Shown here in pieces: positions 8,128 to 16,182 of a DNA stretch of 64,000 bases. A model generated the notes under the pieces. It was given only the letters and a program-made list of their open reading frames with translations. It was not told the origin of the DNA and did not search any database. The DNA lies in contig NZ_CP014515.1 in assembly GCF_001577365.1 (NCBI RefSeq), positions 71,615 through 135,614 of the forward strand. Direction: 5' to 3'. A program made the position numbers and the translations under genes. Each line of letters starts with the position of its first letter. Position 1 is the first letter of the stretch. This DNA comes from Frondihabitans sp. PAMC 28766 (GTDB lineage Bacteria; Actinomycetota; Actinomycetes; Actinomycetales; Microbacteriaceae).

Positions 8128-11100
8128 AGAAAGAACGGCCGGCCGGTCTTCGGCCCCGTCCATGTCGCGTTCCGTCCACGACCAGTAGAGGGCGTCGGCC
8201 GGGTCGACACCCTGTGCCTCCGCGTGGCGGAGAGCTGCCTCGACAGCTCCCCAACTCTCGTGCCCGCGGAGCGTCACGGCTGTGTCGTGGCCAAGAGCCT
8301 GATCGGCCACCTTCGCAAACCTCAGCGCGTCAGCGCGTTCGGTGACGTCGCCGTACTGGTCGATCAAGGTCACGAGGTTGTCAACGCGGGCGTGCTCGTT
8401 CCGGATCGTCTCGGTGGCCGACACCGTGGCGTCGGACGTGCGGGCGATCGACGCAAGCACCTCGGAGACCGGCTGCGCCTCTTCGGTCTCGACATACAAG
8501 TGGTTTTCGTGCCGGCCCCGGGTGAGCCCCACGTAGGCCAGCTCGCGCGACGTCGACGCGTCGGCGAGCACGTGTGCGGTGTCGGCGGTCAAGCCCTGGG
8601 TGCGGTGGAGGGTTGAGGCGTAGCCCAGCTCGACGGACTTCGCCACGTACTCACGGGGCAGGGTGATCTTCGCCCCGCTCTTGACGTTGGCAACAGACAG
8701 GGACCCGTCCTGGTGGGCTTTGTCCACGGTCCAGACGTCGTTGTTCTTCACCCGGTCCCGGCCACCGCCCGTCTTGAGTTGCGCGTCGTTCTGCCGGGTC
8801 ACGATCGTGTCGCCACGGTAGGCCGAGAGGCCGTCGTGCAGCGGTGCGGATTCGGTGCCTCGGACGAGGCCCTGGGACATGCGGAGCGCTTGCGCGCGGC
8901 CGTTGAGCTCTGACACGGTGGCGTTGGTTTTCGCGACCATGACGGACTGCAACCCGGCCTCGGTGTCGTGCTGCCAGCCGGAGAAGACGTCGGCTGTCAT
9001 CCGGTCGACGTTCCCGCCCGTGACGCGGCCGTTGTCGACGTACCAGGCGAACGGGTCGCCGGTCCCGGTGGGGTCGCGGAGGAGCTTGGTGGCTTCCGCT
9101 TCCTCCCGGTTGGTGAACCGGTGCAGTACTTCGAGCTTCACCGATCCGACCTCGTGCTCGAGGAGGCGAAGCGCCCCGCCGGCCTCCACCGCGGAGAGCT
9201 GCTTGTCGTCACCGATGAGTCGCACGTGTGCGCCGTGGCGTTCCGCGATCCGGGTCACCTTCGCAAGGTTGGTCGTGCCGGCCATGCCGGCCTCATCCAC
9301 CACGACCACATCTCCCGGTGTCAGGTCGACACCCTCGACAGGACCGTCCTGGTGGAGGAGTTCGGTGAGGCTGCCTTTGCCGTGGGTGAAGGAGTGGATG
9401 GTGTTTGCCTTCACGCCGATAGCGTCGGCCATGACTTCCGCTGCGGCCGCGGACGGGGCCAGACCGATCATCCGGCCACCCTCGGCCTCGATCGCGCGGG
9501 CTGCGACCTGCAGGGCGGTGGTCTTCCCGGTACCCGCAGGACCGGTACCGACGACGAGGCGACTGCTGGACGTCGCGAACTCGCCCGCCAAAGCGCGCTG
9601 CCCGGCATCGAGGTGTGTGCCTTCGGCCTCTGCGATCCGATCGAACGTCTCCCGGCTGACGGGCCGAACGGTCCGGTCCCGGGCGGCGTCAAGGAGGGTG
9701 TCTTCCGCGGCGAGCACGGTCCTCGAGGTGAGGAGCTGCGTCCCCTTGTGCTCGTAGATACTCACCCCGTCTTTCCGGGTGAGGGGCTGAAAAGCGCCGT
9801 GCGGGGCGGGCGGGGTGACAGCAATCGAGTCGGTGGTGAGAGCGTGCTTGGTGATCTGCTCCACCGTGCCCTCGACCACGTTCCCACGGGTCCGTTCGGC
9901 CTGCACGAACCGCCGGGTTTCGGCTTCGATCATGTGCGGCCCCCAGACCGCGTGATGCTCCGACACGGCCTCGACCACCCGGGCGGACGCCTGCTCGATC
10001 GTGATCTGCTCCACCGTGCCGGCCCCTGAGTCGCCGCCTCGTGCGGCTGCCCTGGCGTCACGGAGAACACTGTCGACCACACGGGCACCGACCGTCTCGA
10101 CGGCACGCTCACGCCAAGCGGTGCGGAGGTCCGCCAGGGAGCGCGCGGTCTCTTTCTTGGGGCGGGTGTCGAGGGTTGCCTGCTGTGCCAGGGCGATCCG
10201 GGCCTTCAGGTCAGGGGCTCGTCCATGGTCTCGCCGGTAGTCCTTTTCGAGCTGCTTCATGGCGTCTTTGATCCCCGCCGACCGGGTGGAGAACCCTGTC
10301 GTCAGGCGGTCGTCCACGCCCGCGATTTCCACGACCGGACGCTTGCCGCGGGTGACCTCGCGGAGTTCTGTGGTGACGCCGAGACCTTCGGTCACCCGGT
10401 CCATGACGCGGGCGTTGTAGAACTCAGACGCGGCGACACCCTGGCGGTGCAGCAGCTTGGAGTCGATCGTCCGCCACTTCCCATCGACACCCTTGACCTT
10501 GTTCGCCACGACCAGGTGGTCGTGGAGCTGCGGGTCACCAGTACGGGAGTCGTAGTGCCGGAAGCGAGTAGCAATCAGGCCGCCTTCGATGTCGATCTGA
10601 GCGACGCCGTTCGTGCCGGCGCGGGTGGCGATCGCTTCTTCTTCGAGGTACTTCACGGTGTCGGCGATAGCGGCCTCGTGGGCGTCTTCGATGATCTTCC
10701 GGGTGTCGTTGTCACCCAACCCCCAGAGGGTTGACACACTTTTGGCTGGGGAGAACACCAGGTCAAAACCGGCCACGGCCTGCTGCGTCGGACGGGACGC
10801 TGCGGTAATGTACCGGCCCAGCTCTTCCTTGTCGGCAGGGGGCCGGCCCTTCGCCTCATGGAACGCCTGCGCGCCCTCCCGGACACGGATAGCGCGGCGT
10901 TCCTCGGCGTCGGGTTCGCGGTGTTCCGTGCGCTCAAAGCGGGCGTAGCCCTCGTCAATCGCACCCCTGAGACCGGCCCCGCCCTGCTCATAGGAGTAGT
11001 AGCCACGGCCAAGCTTGGCCATGGCCTGCGCCTCCTCCGCGGTCTTACCGGAGGCCTGCGCGTCGGCCATGATCCGGTCGGCGTCTGGGTGCAGGCCCTC

Positions 11101-11310
11101 ACCAAAAAGGGCCTTCATCTGGTCCTCGGTGACGGTGCCCTTGACGCCCAGAGCGTCAAGGCCGGAACCGACCCACACACCGGGAGGGTTGCCCTCGGCG
11201 GTGTAGTAATCGCCCAGCTCACGGCCCGGTTCGCGCTTAATATCGGCGGTCGCCGTCTCGCTCGTGTAGTAGGCATACCCGTCTCCCGCGGAGAGGATAT
11301 GCATGGTCAT
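8116..11310 (-). CDS. Conjugative relaxase-helicase, MobF (TrwC/TraA) family
   Basis: A protein of about 1064 residues that should nick oriT and unwind the transferred strand. The N-terminus starts HILSAGDGYAYYTSET with the tyrosine segment. FDLVFSPAKSVSTLWGL follows, then the HUH metal site: a His at about 253 with LHDHLVV at 263-269. The second half is a RecD/TraI-like helicase with Walker A VGTGPAGTGKTTAL (about 588-601), Walker B VVVDEAGMAG (about 670-679), GDDKQL and LHRTQG motifs. The stop lies inside the terminal repeat of the miniature element, so the extreme C-terminus may be altered. A GTG one codon upstream of the chosen ATG is equally possible. Confidence 0.95.
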   Translation of the reverse strand: MTMHILSAGDGYAYYTSETATADIKREPGRELGDYYTAEGNPPGVWVGSGLDALGVKGTVTEDQMKALFGEGLHPDADRIMADAQASGKTAEEAQAMAKLGRGYYSYEQGGAGLRGAIDEGYARFERTEHREPDAEERRAIRVREGAQAFHEAKGRPPADKEELGRYITAASRPTQQAVAGFDLVFSPAKSVSTLWGLGDNDTRKIIEDAHEAAIADTVKYLEEEAIATRAGTNGVAQIDIEGGLIATRFRHYDSRTGDPQLHDHLVVANKVKGVDGKWRTIDSKLLHRQGVAASEFYNARVMDRVTEGLGVTTELREVTRGKRPVVEIAGVDDRLTTGFSTRSAGIKDAMKQLEKDYRRDHGRAPDLKARIALAQQATLDTRPKKETARSLADLRTAWRERAVETVGARVVDSVLRDARAAARGGDSGAGTVEQITIEQASARVVEAVSEHHAVWGPHMIEAETRRFVQAERTRGNVVEGTVEQITKHALTTDSIAVTPPAPHGAFQPLTRKDGVSIYEHKGTQLLTSRTVLAAEDTLLDAARDRTVRPVSRETFDRIAEAEGTHLDAGQRALAGEFATSSSRLVVGTGPAGTGKTTALQVAARAIEAEGGRMIGLAPSAAAAEVMADAIGVKANTIHSFTHGKGSLTELLHQDGPVEGVDLTPGDVVVVDEAGMAGTTNLAKVTRIAERHGAHVRLIGDDKQLSAVEAGGALRLLEHEVGSVKLEVLHRFTNREEAEATKLLRDPTGTGDPFAWYVDNGRVTGGNVDRMTADVFSGWQHDTEAGLQSVMVAKTNATVSELNGRAQALRMSQGLVRGTESAPLHDGLSAYRGDTIVTRQNDAQLKTGGGRDRVKNNDVWTVDKAHQDGSLSVANVKSGAKITLPREYVAKSVELGYASTLHRTQGLTADTAHVLADASTSRELAYVGLTRGRHENHLYVETEEAQPVSEVLASIARTSDATVSATETIRNEHARVDNLVTLIDQYGDVTERADALRFAKVADQALGHDTAVTLRGHESWGAVEAALRHAEAQGVDPADALYWSWTERDMDGAEDRPAVLSGGV

Positions 11311-11611
11311 CACGGCGTCAGACTACCTCACTGATTCGTAATGCCAGAGGTGTGACGAATTGACTGACGAAGAATGAGGATGGAGGTCGGCCAGGAATGG
11401 GAGTGACTGCGGCTGTGGTGGGAGACCGGAAAGAGAACGGGAGCAGGTCGAGGAACGAGGCATGTGGGAGTGAACGGCGGTCGATCAACAACAGTCGAGC
11501 CCGGCCTCTGGTTCGTCGCCTGTCCTCCTGGCGTGGTGTCATCAGCCCGGGGCCCAATTCCTAACGGACCGGCCGGGCATACTGGTAACTGGATCAATCA
11601 AGGGGGTTCAC
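11311..11611. other. Intergenic region upstream of the relaxase; oriT candidate
   Basis: About 300 bases lie between the divergent relaxase gene and the small coiled-coil/HTH gene. It contains a short inverted repeat (ATTCGT at 11334 with ACGAAT about 20 bases on) and a long purine-biased stretch. For MobF systems oriT often lies beside the relaxase gene together with a small accessory protein gene. This is the best place for it in the window, but no nic consensus can be identified by eye. Confidence 0.35.
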
Positions 11612-12037
11612 ATGGCAGAGGTTCGAAAATCCGCTAAGCAGACCGCGGCCCGGCAGCGGGCACGCGAGAAAGCTGCAGAGTTCCGCGAGAAGCACGACAC
11701 ACTCGAGCAGCTCGCCACCGACTACTTCGAGGTGGCCGACTCGATCGACGACGTTGAAGCAAAAGTCGCGAAGGAAATCGCGGCAGCACGAGATCGTGCC
11801 GACAAGCTCATCACCCAGGGGAGAGCAAAGTCTGATGCGGTGATCGCCAAAATGCTCGACCTCGGTACACCGCGCGACGAGGTCGCCGGACGACTCGGCA
11901 TCTCCACCCGCGACGTGAAAAGGAACACCCCCAACCCAAAGGCCGCAGCGACGGCGTCGCAGGAAACGCCGGCTCCGTCGCCGGAAGGTCCCGACGAAAC
12001 AGGCGACGCACGCACCGACGTCACCATGTCGGCGTAG
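11612..12037 (+). CDS. Small coiled-coil/HTH protein, possible relaxosome accessory
   Basis: A 141-residue protein with GGGGG SD before the ATG. Residues 1-75 are strongly charged and helical (AARQRAREKAAEFREKHD), likely a coiled coil. A short HTH follows (DEVAGRLGISTRDVKRN), then a Pro/Ala-rich tail. It is transcribed divergently from the relaxase across the putative oriT. The layout fits a DNA-binding accessory protein of the relaxosome; no named family is recognised. Confidence 0.6.
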   Translation: MAEVRKSAKQTAARQRAREKAAEFREKHDTLEQLATDYFEVADSIDDVEAKVAKEIAAARDRADKLITQGRAKSDAVIAKMLDLGTPRDEVAGRLGISTRDVKRNTPNPKAAATASQETPAPSPEGPDETGDARTDVTMSA

Positions 12038-12063
12038 CGGTGACCGTTGATTCCTGCTGAGGG

Positions 12064-12546
12064 TCAGAACAGGCGCGGGTGGGTCAGCTCCACACCAAGG
12101 AGAGCGGCGCTGATCAGTTCGGGTTGCCAACCATGGTCGAGGATCACTGCCCGAAGATCCAGAGACCGCTGCACCCGGACCTGCCGGGGAAGATCCCCCA
12201 ACCGCAGACTCTGCCGGTTGCGGTAGCGGCCCCTTTGGGACCGGTCGAGCATGTTCTCCCTGTGCGTCCCCGGCGCCACATGCGACAACTCAAGATCCGC
12301 CGATGCGTGCACACAGATCGGGATGTCGCACGAGTGCAGCAACAGGGTCGACGACAGCAGGGGCTCACCGGTTGCGAGCTCGTACGCGTACCGCTGCGGG
12401 CGGACCGACTGCTGAGCGCCGTCCCGTTTGACCCAGAACCGGCCGTAGCCGTCATCGGAAATGGCGCCCGTCCAGAACCAGCAGTCATCCGGTTCTGGAC
12501 CTTTGACAACGAACGCCCAGAACCGTTCCTCCTCCGTGCGCGTCAT
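12064..12546 (-). CDS. HNH endonuclease, copy 2
   Basis: At 160 residues it has the same length as the copy at 5934-6416, is nearly identical over most of its length, and is inverted relative to it. It keeps all core residues (LLHSCDIPICV, SHVAPGTH, RSQRGR). The ATG at 12546 is chosen because it matches the start of copy 1 and overlaps the stop of a 59-residue upstream gene as ATGA. Two diverged copies about 6 kb apart suggest either separate acquisitions or an old duplication. Confidence 0.88.
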   Translation of the reverse strand: MTRTEEERFWAFVVKGPEPDDCWFWTGAISDDGYGRFWVKRDGAQQSVRPQRYAYELATGEPLLSSTLLLHSCDIPICVHASADLELSHVAPGTHRENMLDRSQRGRYRNRQSLRLGDLPRQVRVQRSLDLRAVILDHGWQPELISAALLGVELTHPRLF

Positions 12547-12722
12547 ACCGGCCCCCGGGGGTAAGCCATGTCGCTGGACCACACCAGAAGACCCCACTGC
12601 TCCTTCTTGCCGGAGCCCGTCCTGGTGAGGGCGATGTGGTCGAAGTCGCCGCCCGGGTGCGCATTCATGGCGCACTGATGTGCGACCCCGTCGAAGAGGA
12701 AAAAGGATCCGCACCGGAACAC
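12543..12722 (-). CDS. 59-residue protein coupled to HNH copy 2
   Basis: A GTG-initiated frame after a GAGGG SD encodes a 59-residue protein containing FFLFDGVAHQCAMNAHPGGD and HIALTRTGSGKKEQWGLLVW. Its TGA overlaps the ATG of the HNH gene. The residue pattern looks like a real folded domain with two Cys/His-type ligands (HQCAMNAH). It is not the same as the small proteins before HNH copy 1, so the nucleases sit in different micro-operons. Function unknown. Confidence 0.6.
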   Translation of the reverse strand: MFRCGSFFLFDGVAHQCAMNAHPGGDFDHIALTRTGSGKKEQWGLLVWSSDMAYPRGPV

Positions 12723-12817
12723 CCCTCAACCGTACGACGGCCGTGGGCTGACGGCGTTCGCCGCTCCGGGTCGGGCAGGGCGGACGGTGAGCCTTCGGAA
12801 GGCTGGATGATGGGGGG

Positions 12818-13525
12818 ATGCTCCTGGCCTACGTCGACGAATCCTACGATCGCGACTTCTACTTCATCGCCGCAGCCATCGCCCCCCAAGAAGCATGGGA
12901 CAACGTCGAAAAAGCTGTCGCCGACATCCAGTCCAGAACCCACCTCGAGCACGGTGTCCCGGCTGATGCGGAGCTGCATGGACACGAGATCATGGGCGGC
13001 GCCGGAGAATGGGCGCCGCTTCGCGGGAAGCACCGTGAAGCCGCAGGCGTGTACGCCGCCGCCCTGAGCGCAGCCCGCACTGCCGGGGTGGAGTTCATCT
13101 TCCGCGGCGTCGACATCGGCCGACTGAATGCCCGCTACCGGTACCCCGACCAACCGCACAGTGTCGTCCTCGGGCACCTCCTCGAACGCATCGACCAACG
13201 CGCCGGACAACGACAAGAAACCGACCCGGTCATCGTCATCGCCGACGAAATCGCGACCCAGGAAGAACACCGGAAACAGTTCGAGGCGTATCAACTCACC
13301 GGAACACCCGGATACCGGTCAACGACCCTCCCACGAATATCCAGCCCCATCAACTTCGCCTCCTCAAGGCTTTCACCGGGACTGCAGATCGCTGACCTGG
13401 CCGCGTACCTGCACCACCGCCGCAACACCGTCGTCGAACCGCACCCGGCAGGAGCCCGTACCGTGAGGCGGCTCTCGGGGATCCTGGAGCAGACCACAGT
13501 CCACAACCTGACCTGGACGCCATAA
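12818..13525 (+). CDS. DUF3800-family protein
   Basis: A 235-residue protein beginning MLLAYVDESYDRDFYFIAAA and ending with SPGLQIADLAAYLHHRR, the two conserved ends of DUF3800, a family with an RNase H-like fold and acidic residues at Asp7/Glu8 and in the IADLAAY helix. A middle segment (VIVIADEIATQEEH) supplies another acidic pair. DUF3800 genes are common in prophages, plasmids and defence islands; the activity is not established. A G-rich SD directly precedes the ATG. Confidence 0.85.
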   Translation: MLLAYVDESYDRDFYFIAAAIAPQEAWDNVEKAVADIQSRTHLEHGVPADAELHGHEIMGGAGEWAPLRGKHREAAGVYAAALSAARTAGVEFIFRGVDIGRLNARYRYPDQPHSVVLGHLLERIDQRAGQRQETDPVIVIADEIATQEEHRKQFEAYQLTGTPGYRSTTLPRISSPINFASSRLSPGLQIADLAAYLHHRRNTVVEPHPAGARTVRRLSGILEQTTVHNLTWTP

Positions 13526-13561
13526 CGGAGGCGGAGGCGGAGGCAGGCGGAGGGCCAAAAA

Positions 13562-13588
13562 CGAAGACCCCGCAGTGCGGGGTCTTCG
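13562..13588 (-). terminator. Rho-independent terminator
   Basis: A 13-bp perfect stem (CGAAGACCCCGCA and its complement) is followed on the minus strand by TTTTT. It should end the minus-strand pair at 13749-14350 and, through its stem alone, may also stop convergent transcripts from the DUF3800 gene. Confidence 0.75.
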
Positions 13589-13748
13589 GCTGGCAACGTT
13601 CCGGTAACCGGCCCGTCGTAAAACCGACAATACACGGCCCCACCGACCTTGTCAGCCGCTCAGTGACGACCCACGCACGCTTCTCTCTGGGGGTGCGCGA
13701 GGGGCCAGCCCCTCGCCCGCCCGGGGCACCCCGGGCGGACGGCCAGCG

Positions 13749-14000
13749 TCACCCCACCGCAGCAGGCTGAGCGGCGGTAGCAGTGCTGTCCCAGCAGGCC
13801 CTGCACATCCGACGTCCCTCACCCCGCCCGAGAGCGTCCGGGTGGAAGGTGATCCCGGAGAGGATCACCGTCAACGCCAACGTGCCCCCGGTGAACCGGG
13901 CACCGCACCCGTCACACTGCACCACCGGCGGGCTGACACTGACGATCCCATGCACCAGGCCCGGAACATCCGGCCACAACCCCGCCTCGCGGGTGGTCAT
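13749..14000 (-). CDS. Small zinc-ribbon-like protein
   Basis: An 83-residue product with two CxxC pairs, CDGC near residue 29 and CRAC near residue 67, spaced as in a treble-clef or zinc-ribbon fold. The ATG overlaps the stop of the upstream gene as ATGA. The operon ends at the terminator at 13562. Likely a plasmid-type small metal-binding protein; its role is not known. Confidence 0.6.
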   Translation of the reverse strand: MTTREAGLWPDVPGLVHGIVSVSPPVVQCDGCGARFTGGTLALTVILSGITFHPDALGRGEGRRMCRACWDSTATAAQPAAVG

Positions 14001-14350
14001 GAGGCGGCCAGGAGCGCCACACGCTCGACCTCAGAGAGCCGGTACGGGAAACTGCATGACCCGAACCCGTCGGCGGCAGCAGTCGCGGCGTCTTCGGTGC
14101 TGTACGTGCCAAGGACCGCCGTCACAGCGCAGTCCAGGACCACCCATGCGGTCAGGGTTTGGCTGTACCCAGACGGGCAGACGATCACCTGGGCTGACCG
14201 GGCGGCCGCCCCGTCACCGGTGTCGACGTAGCCAACCCCCACCGGGCTCGGACCGCCACACTCTTTGCAGGCGTACCCCGCATGTTGCGGCTCAGCCGGT
14301 CGCGTCTTGATCTCCCGCGTCTGGACCTGTCGTTTCCGTGTGTGCTGCAT
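13997..14350 (-). CDS. Small protein with N-terminal Cys pair
   Basis: A 117-residue product with ACKECGG near residue 28 and further Cys at about 58 and 73. The ATG is preceded by AAGGA at a good distance. It is the first gene of a two-gene operon with the zinc-ribbon-like gene. The middle (SQTLTAWVVLDCAVTAVLGTY) could be a beta-rich or weakly hydrophobic segment. No family recognised. Confidence 0.55.
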   Translation of the reverse strand: MQHTRKRQVQTREIKTRPAEPQHAGYACKECGGPSPVGVGYVDTGDGAAARSAQVIVCPSGYSQTLTAWVVLDCAVTAVLGTYSTEDAATAAADGFGSCSFPYRLSEVERVALLAAS

Positions 14351-14938
14351 TGTGGTTCCTTTTCTTCTTCATCGTTGTTTTTGCCTGAAGGCACGAAGTG
14401 TCGAGAAGGACGGCAGGGCGAAGTGCAACCCCCTGGAGGCGGTGGGGGAGAGAAGTTCGGCACGAAATAAGGGAACGCAGTGACCGCGTGCCGCACTTGT
14501 CGGAGGACCGGCCGCGAAGCGGCTTGCGCGGAGCCCGGACGGACGTACGCTGCCGCAGGCTTCCGGCAAAATAACGACGGCCCGTAGGGCCAGACAGGGC
14601 AGCTCTGCTGCTCCACCCGGGAGCGCAGCGACCCGCCTGCTTGCCGGCCTGCTCTCATACCCCGCCTCGAGGCGGCCCCTGGGCGCGAGAAAGCCCCCGG
14701 GTTGGTCAGGACTGGGGGAGTTCTGACGCCCGGGGGCTGGTGCGACTGATTGGGGGAATCAGCCGTTGCAAGAAACGTACTCGAATCGGCCGCCGTTGCC
14801 CCTGAGAAGGGCATGTGACCTCCAATCGTCTGGCTGGGAGGCGACGAACGCTCCTCGGACGGGGCCTTCCCCTGGCCGGTCATCATGCGGTTGCATCTAC
14901 TTGTCGGTGTGGTGGGACTCACCGACGCAGGGGATGCA
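14351..14938. other. 588-bp gene-free region with stable hairpins
   Basis: No convincing ORF. At 14692-14738 a 10-bp GC stem (AGCCCCCGGG with its complement) encloses a second stem (GTCAG/CTGAC). A second hairpin (CTGATT/AATCAG, 14746-14762) follows at once. Neither has a U-tract. They could be a terminator pair or a structured RNA; both loops contain CTGGGGGAG- or GGGGG-like sequence. Confidence 0.4.
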
Positions 14939-15187
14939 GTGACAAAAAGCTTCGAGTTCACGCGATTCCGGCAGCAATTGCGGACCCGGCCGCAGCGGCA
15001 GCTCCTCGGCATCGACATGAGCCAAGACGATGCGCTCCGGCTCCTCGGAGACGAGGCAGCTCTCCGCGTCGAGTACCGGGCATGGCTGCGACGTAAGGGC
15101 TTGCCGGAGCCCGTCTGCGACGACGCCGGCACCGGCGCACTACAGACGCCGAAGCGGACACTTTGGAACCGCCTCACGGGCCGTTGA
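14939..15187 (+). CDS. Small hypothetical protein (82 aa)
   Basis: A GTG frame with an AGGGG SD. The product (TKSFEFTRFRQQLRTRPQRQ at the start, ending TPKRTLWNRLTGR) is charged and helical. It has no recognised domain. Its 3' end overlaps the end of the convergent 75-residue gene on the other strand. Confidence 0.45.
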   Translation: MTKSFEFTRFRQQLRTRPQRQLLGIDMSQDDALRLLGDEAALRVEYRAWLRRKGLPEPVCDDAGTGALQTPKRTLWNRLTGR

Positions 15188-15367
15188 CGGCTTAGTAGCG
15201 CGCCACTGACGTGAGGACCTGTCTTGCAGGCAGACCGGCGCGTGCCCGGTCGATTGCTTCCCCGGCGCCGGGGTGTCGACGCTCAACACGCTCGCTTCTG
15301 CGAGGGTGTCGCCCTTGGGGCGGTGTCGGACGTACCAGATGACGGCGTCGACGCGTGCCGGCGTCAT
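15140..15367 (-). CDS. Small hypothetical protein, third gene of an overlapped triple
   Basis: A 75-residue frame whose ATG overlaps the stop of the 100-residue gene as ATGA. The product has VDAVIWYVRHRPKGDTLAEA near the start and then becomes basic and low in hydrophobics. It converges with and overlaps the gene at 14939-15187, so one of the two may be unused. No family recognised. Confidence 0.35.
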   Translation of the reverse strand: MTPARVDAVIWYVRHRPKGDTLAEASVLSVDTPAPGKQSTGHAPVCLQDRSSRQWRATKPSTAREAVPKCPLRRL

Positions 15368-15666
15368 CCCGGCCACTCGTCCGGCTCCGGGTGCAGTCGG
15401 CGGGTGAGAGCTGCGAGGTCCCGTTCGTGCTGGATCATCCACGCGACAGCGCTGTTGAGGCTGTCCGTGGTGCGAAGCCACGGCCGGCCACCGGCATCGT
15501 CTCGACCGTGGGCATAGCAGTGATACACCGCTCCCCCACCGGCATTCTCGGACCGCACGTATCCGATGGGGGCCTCTTTGACCCGGCGCACCTGCCATAC
15601 CCCGAACGTGCCCGGGATCGGCGGGACCGCGAGCGGGTGCGCTGGGATCGGCCGGCCCACAATCAC
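15364..15666 (-). CDS. Small hypothetical protein (100 aa), middle gene of an overlapped triple
   Basis: The GTG at 15666 is preceded by GGGAGAAG and overlaps the stop of a 21-residue ORF as GTGA. The product (GTFGVWQVRRVKEAPIGYV, then RTTDSLNSAVAWMIQHERDL) has a beta-strand-rich start and a helical end that look like a compact domain. Similar short proteins are typical of actinobacterial plasmids and phages. Function unknown. Confidence 0.5.
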   Translation of the reverse strand: MIVGRPIPAHPLAVPPIPGTFGVWQVRRVKEAPIGYVRSENAGGGAVYHCYAHGRDDAGGRPWLRTTDSLNSAVAWMIQHERDLAALTRRLHPEPDEWPG

Positions 15667-15728
15667 GTCGACGCTTCTCCCAGGCCCATGCACTCCCACG
15701 GCCGGATCGTACGGCGGCGCTCCGTCAT
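15663..15728 (-). CDS. 21-residue micro-ORF, first of the overlapped triple
   Basis: An ATG with AGGGGAG SD opens a frame for MTERRRTIRPWECMGLGEAST, ending in a GTGA overlap with the next gene. A longer in-frame extension upstream is open but has no better start. It may be a leader that couples translation to the 100-residue gene. Confidence 0.3.
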   Translation of the reverse strand: MTERRRTIRPWECMGLGEAST

Positions 15729-15906
15729 CAACGGCTCCCCTTCCACCAGGTGCTGCGGCAACTTGCAGTCCGCGCTCGGACTCCTCGCCACCCCGAGCTC
15801 GGCACCTAAGCGAGCGGTAAGAAAAAACGAACGGCTTCCCGCGGCCGACGCTCCTGGAACAGGAATGCAGACCCGTAGACTCAAAGCACCGATGTGGGAG
15901 GCGACC

Positions 15907-16182
15907 ATGAGTATTCGAACGCAGGCCAAAATCCGGCCTGAAGATGACCGATCCCCTCAGCAAGTGGCCCACGAGACAGCTCTCGGTGAGATCTCTGACG
16001 TCATTCTGAATCTCGAGCACAGTCTTACTCGATCGAAGAAGGCCTTAGTCCGGGTTCGAAAAGCCGGCGGCGACAACAATGTCGAACTGGCTCTCATTGA
16101 CACAATCGCTGACCTCGAACGCGTCCACAAGCGCCTAATGCAGGACACGTATTACGCGGGTGACAGCCTGCGGCTTATTTAG
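15907..16182 (+). CDS. 91-residue helical protein coupled to an MmeI-like gene
   Basis: The ATG follows GGGAGG. The product is mostly helical (GEISDVILNLEHSLTRSKKA, then LALIDTIADLERVHKRLMQD) and probably forms a helical hairpin or coiled coil. Its TAG stop shares one base with the GTG start of the restriction-modification gene, so the two are translated together. A small coupled partner before an MmeI-type enzyme could be a control or inhibitor protein; this is inference. Confidence 0.6.
   Translation: MSIRTQAKIRPEDDRSPQQVAHETALGEISDVILNLEHSLTRSKKALVRVRKAGGDNNVELALIDTIADLERVHKRLMQDTYYAGDSLRLI

Noticed and set aside
14185..15177. Long minus-strand open frame of 330 codons
   Set aside because: The composition is Arg/Ser/Pro-rich as expected for an antisense frame in GC-rich DNA. 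It overlaps the hairpin region and two better-supported small genes.
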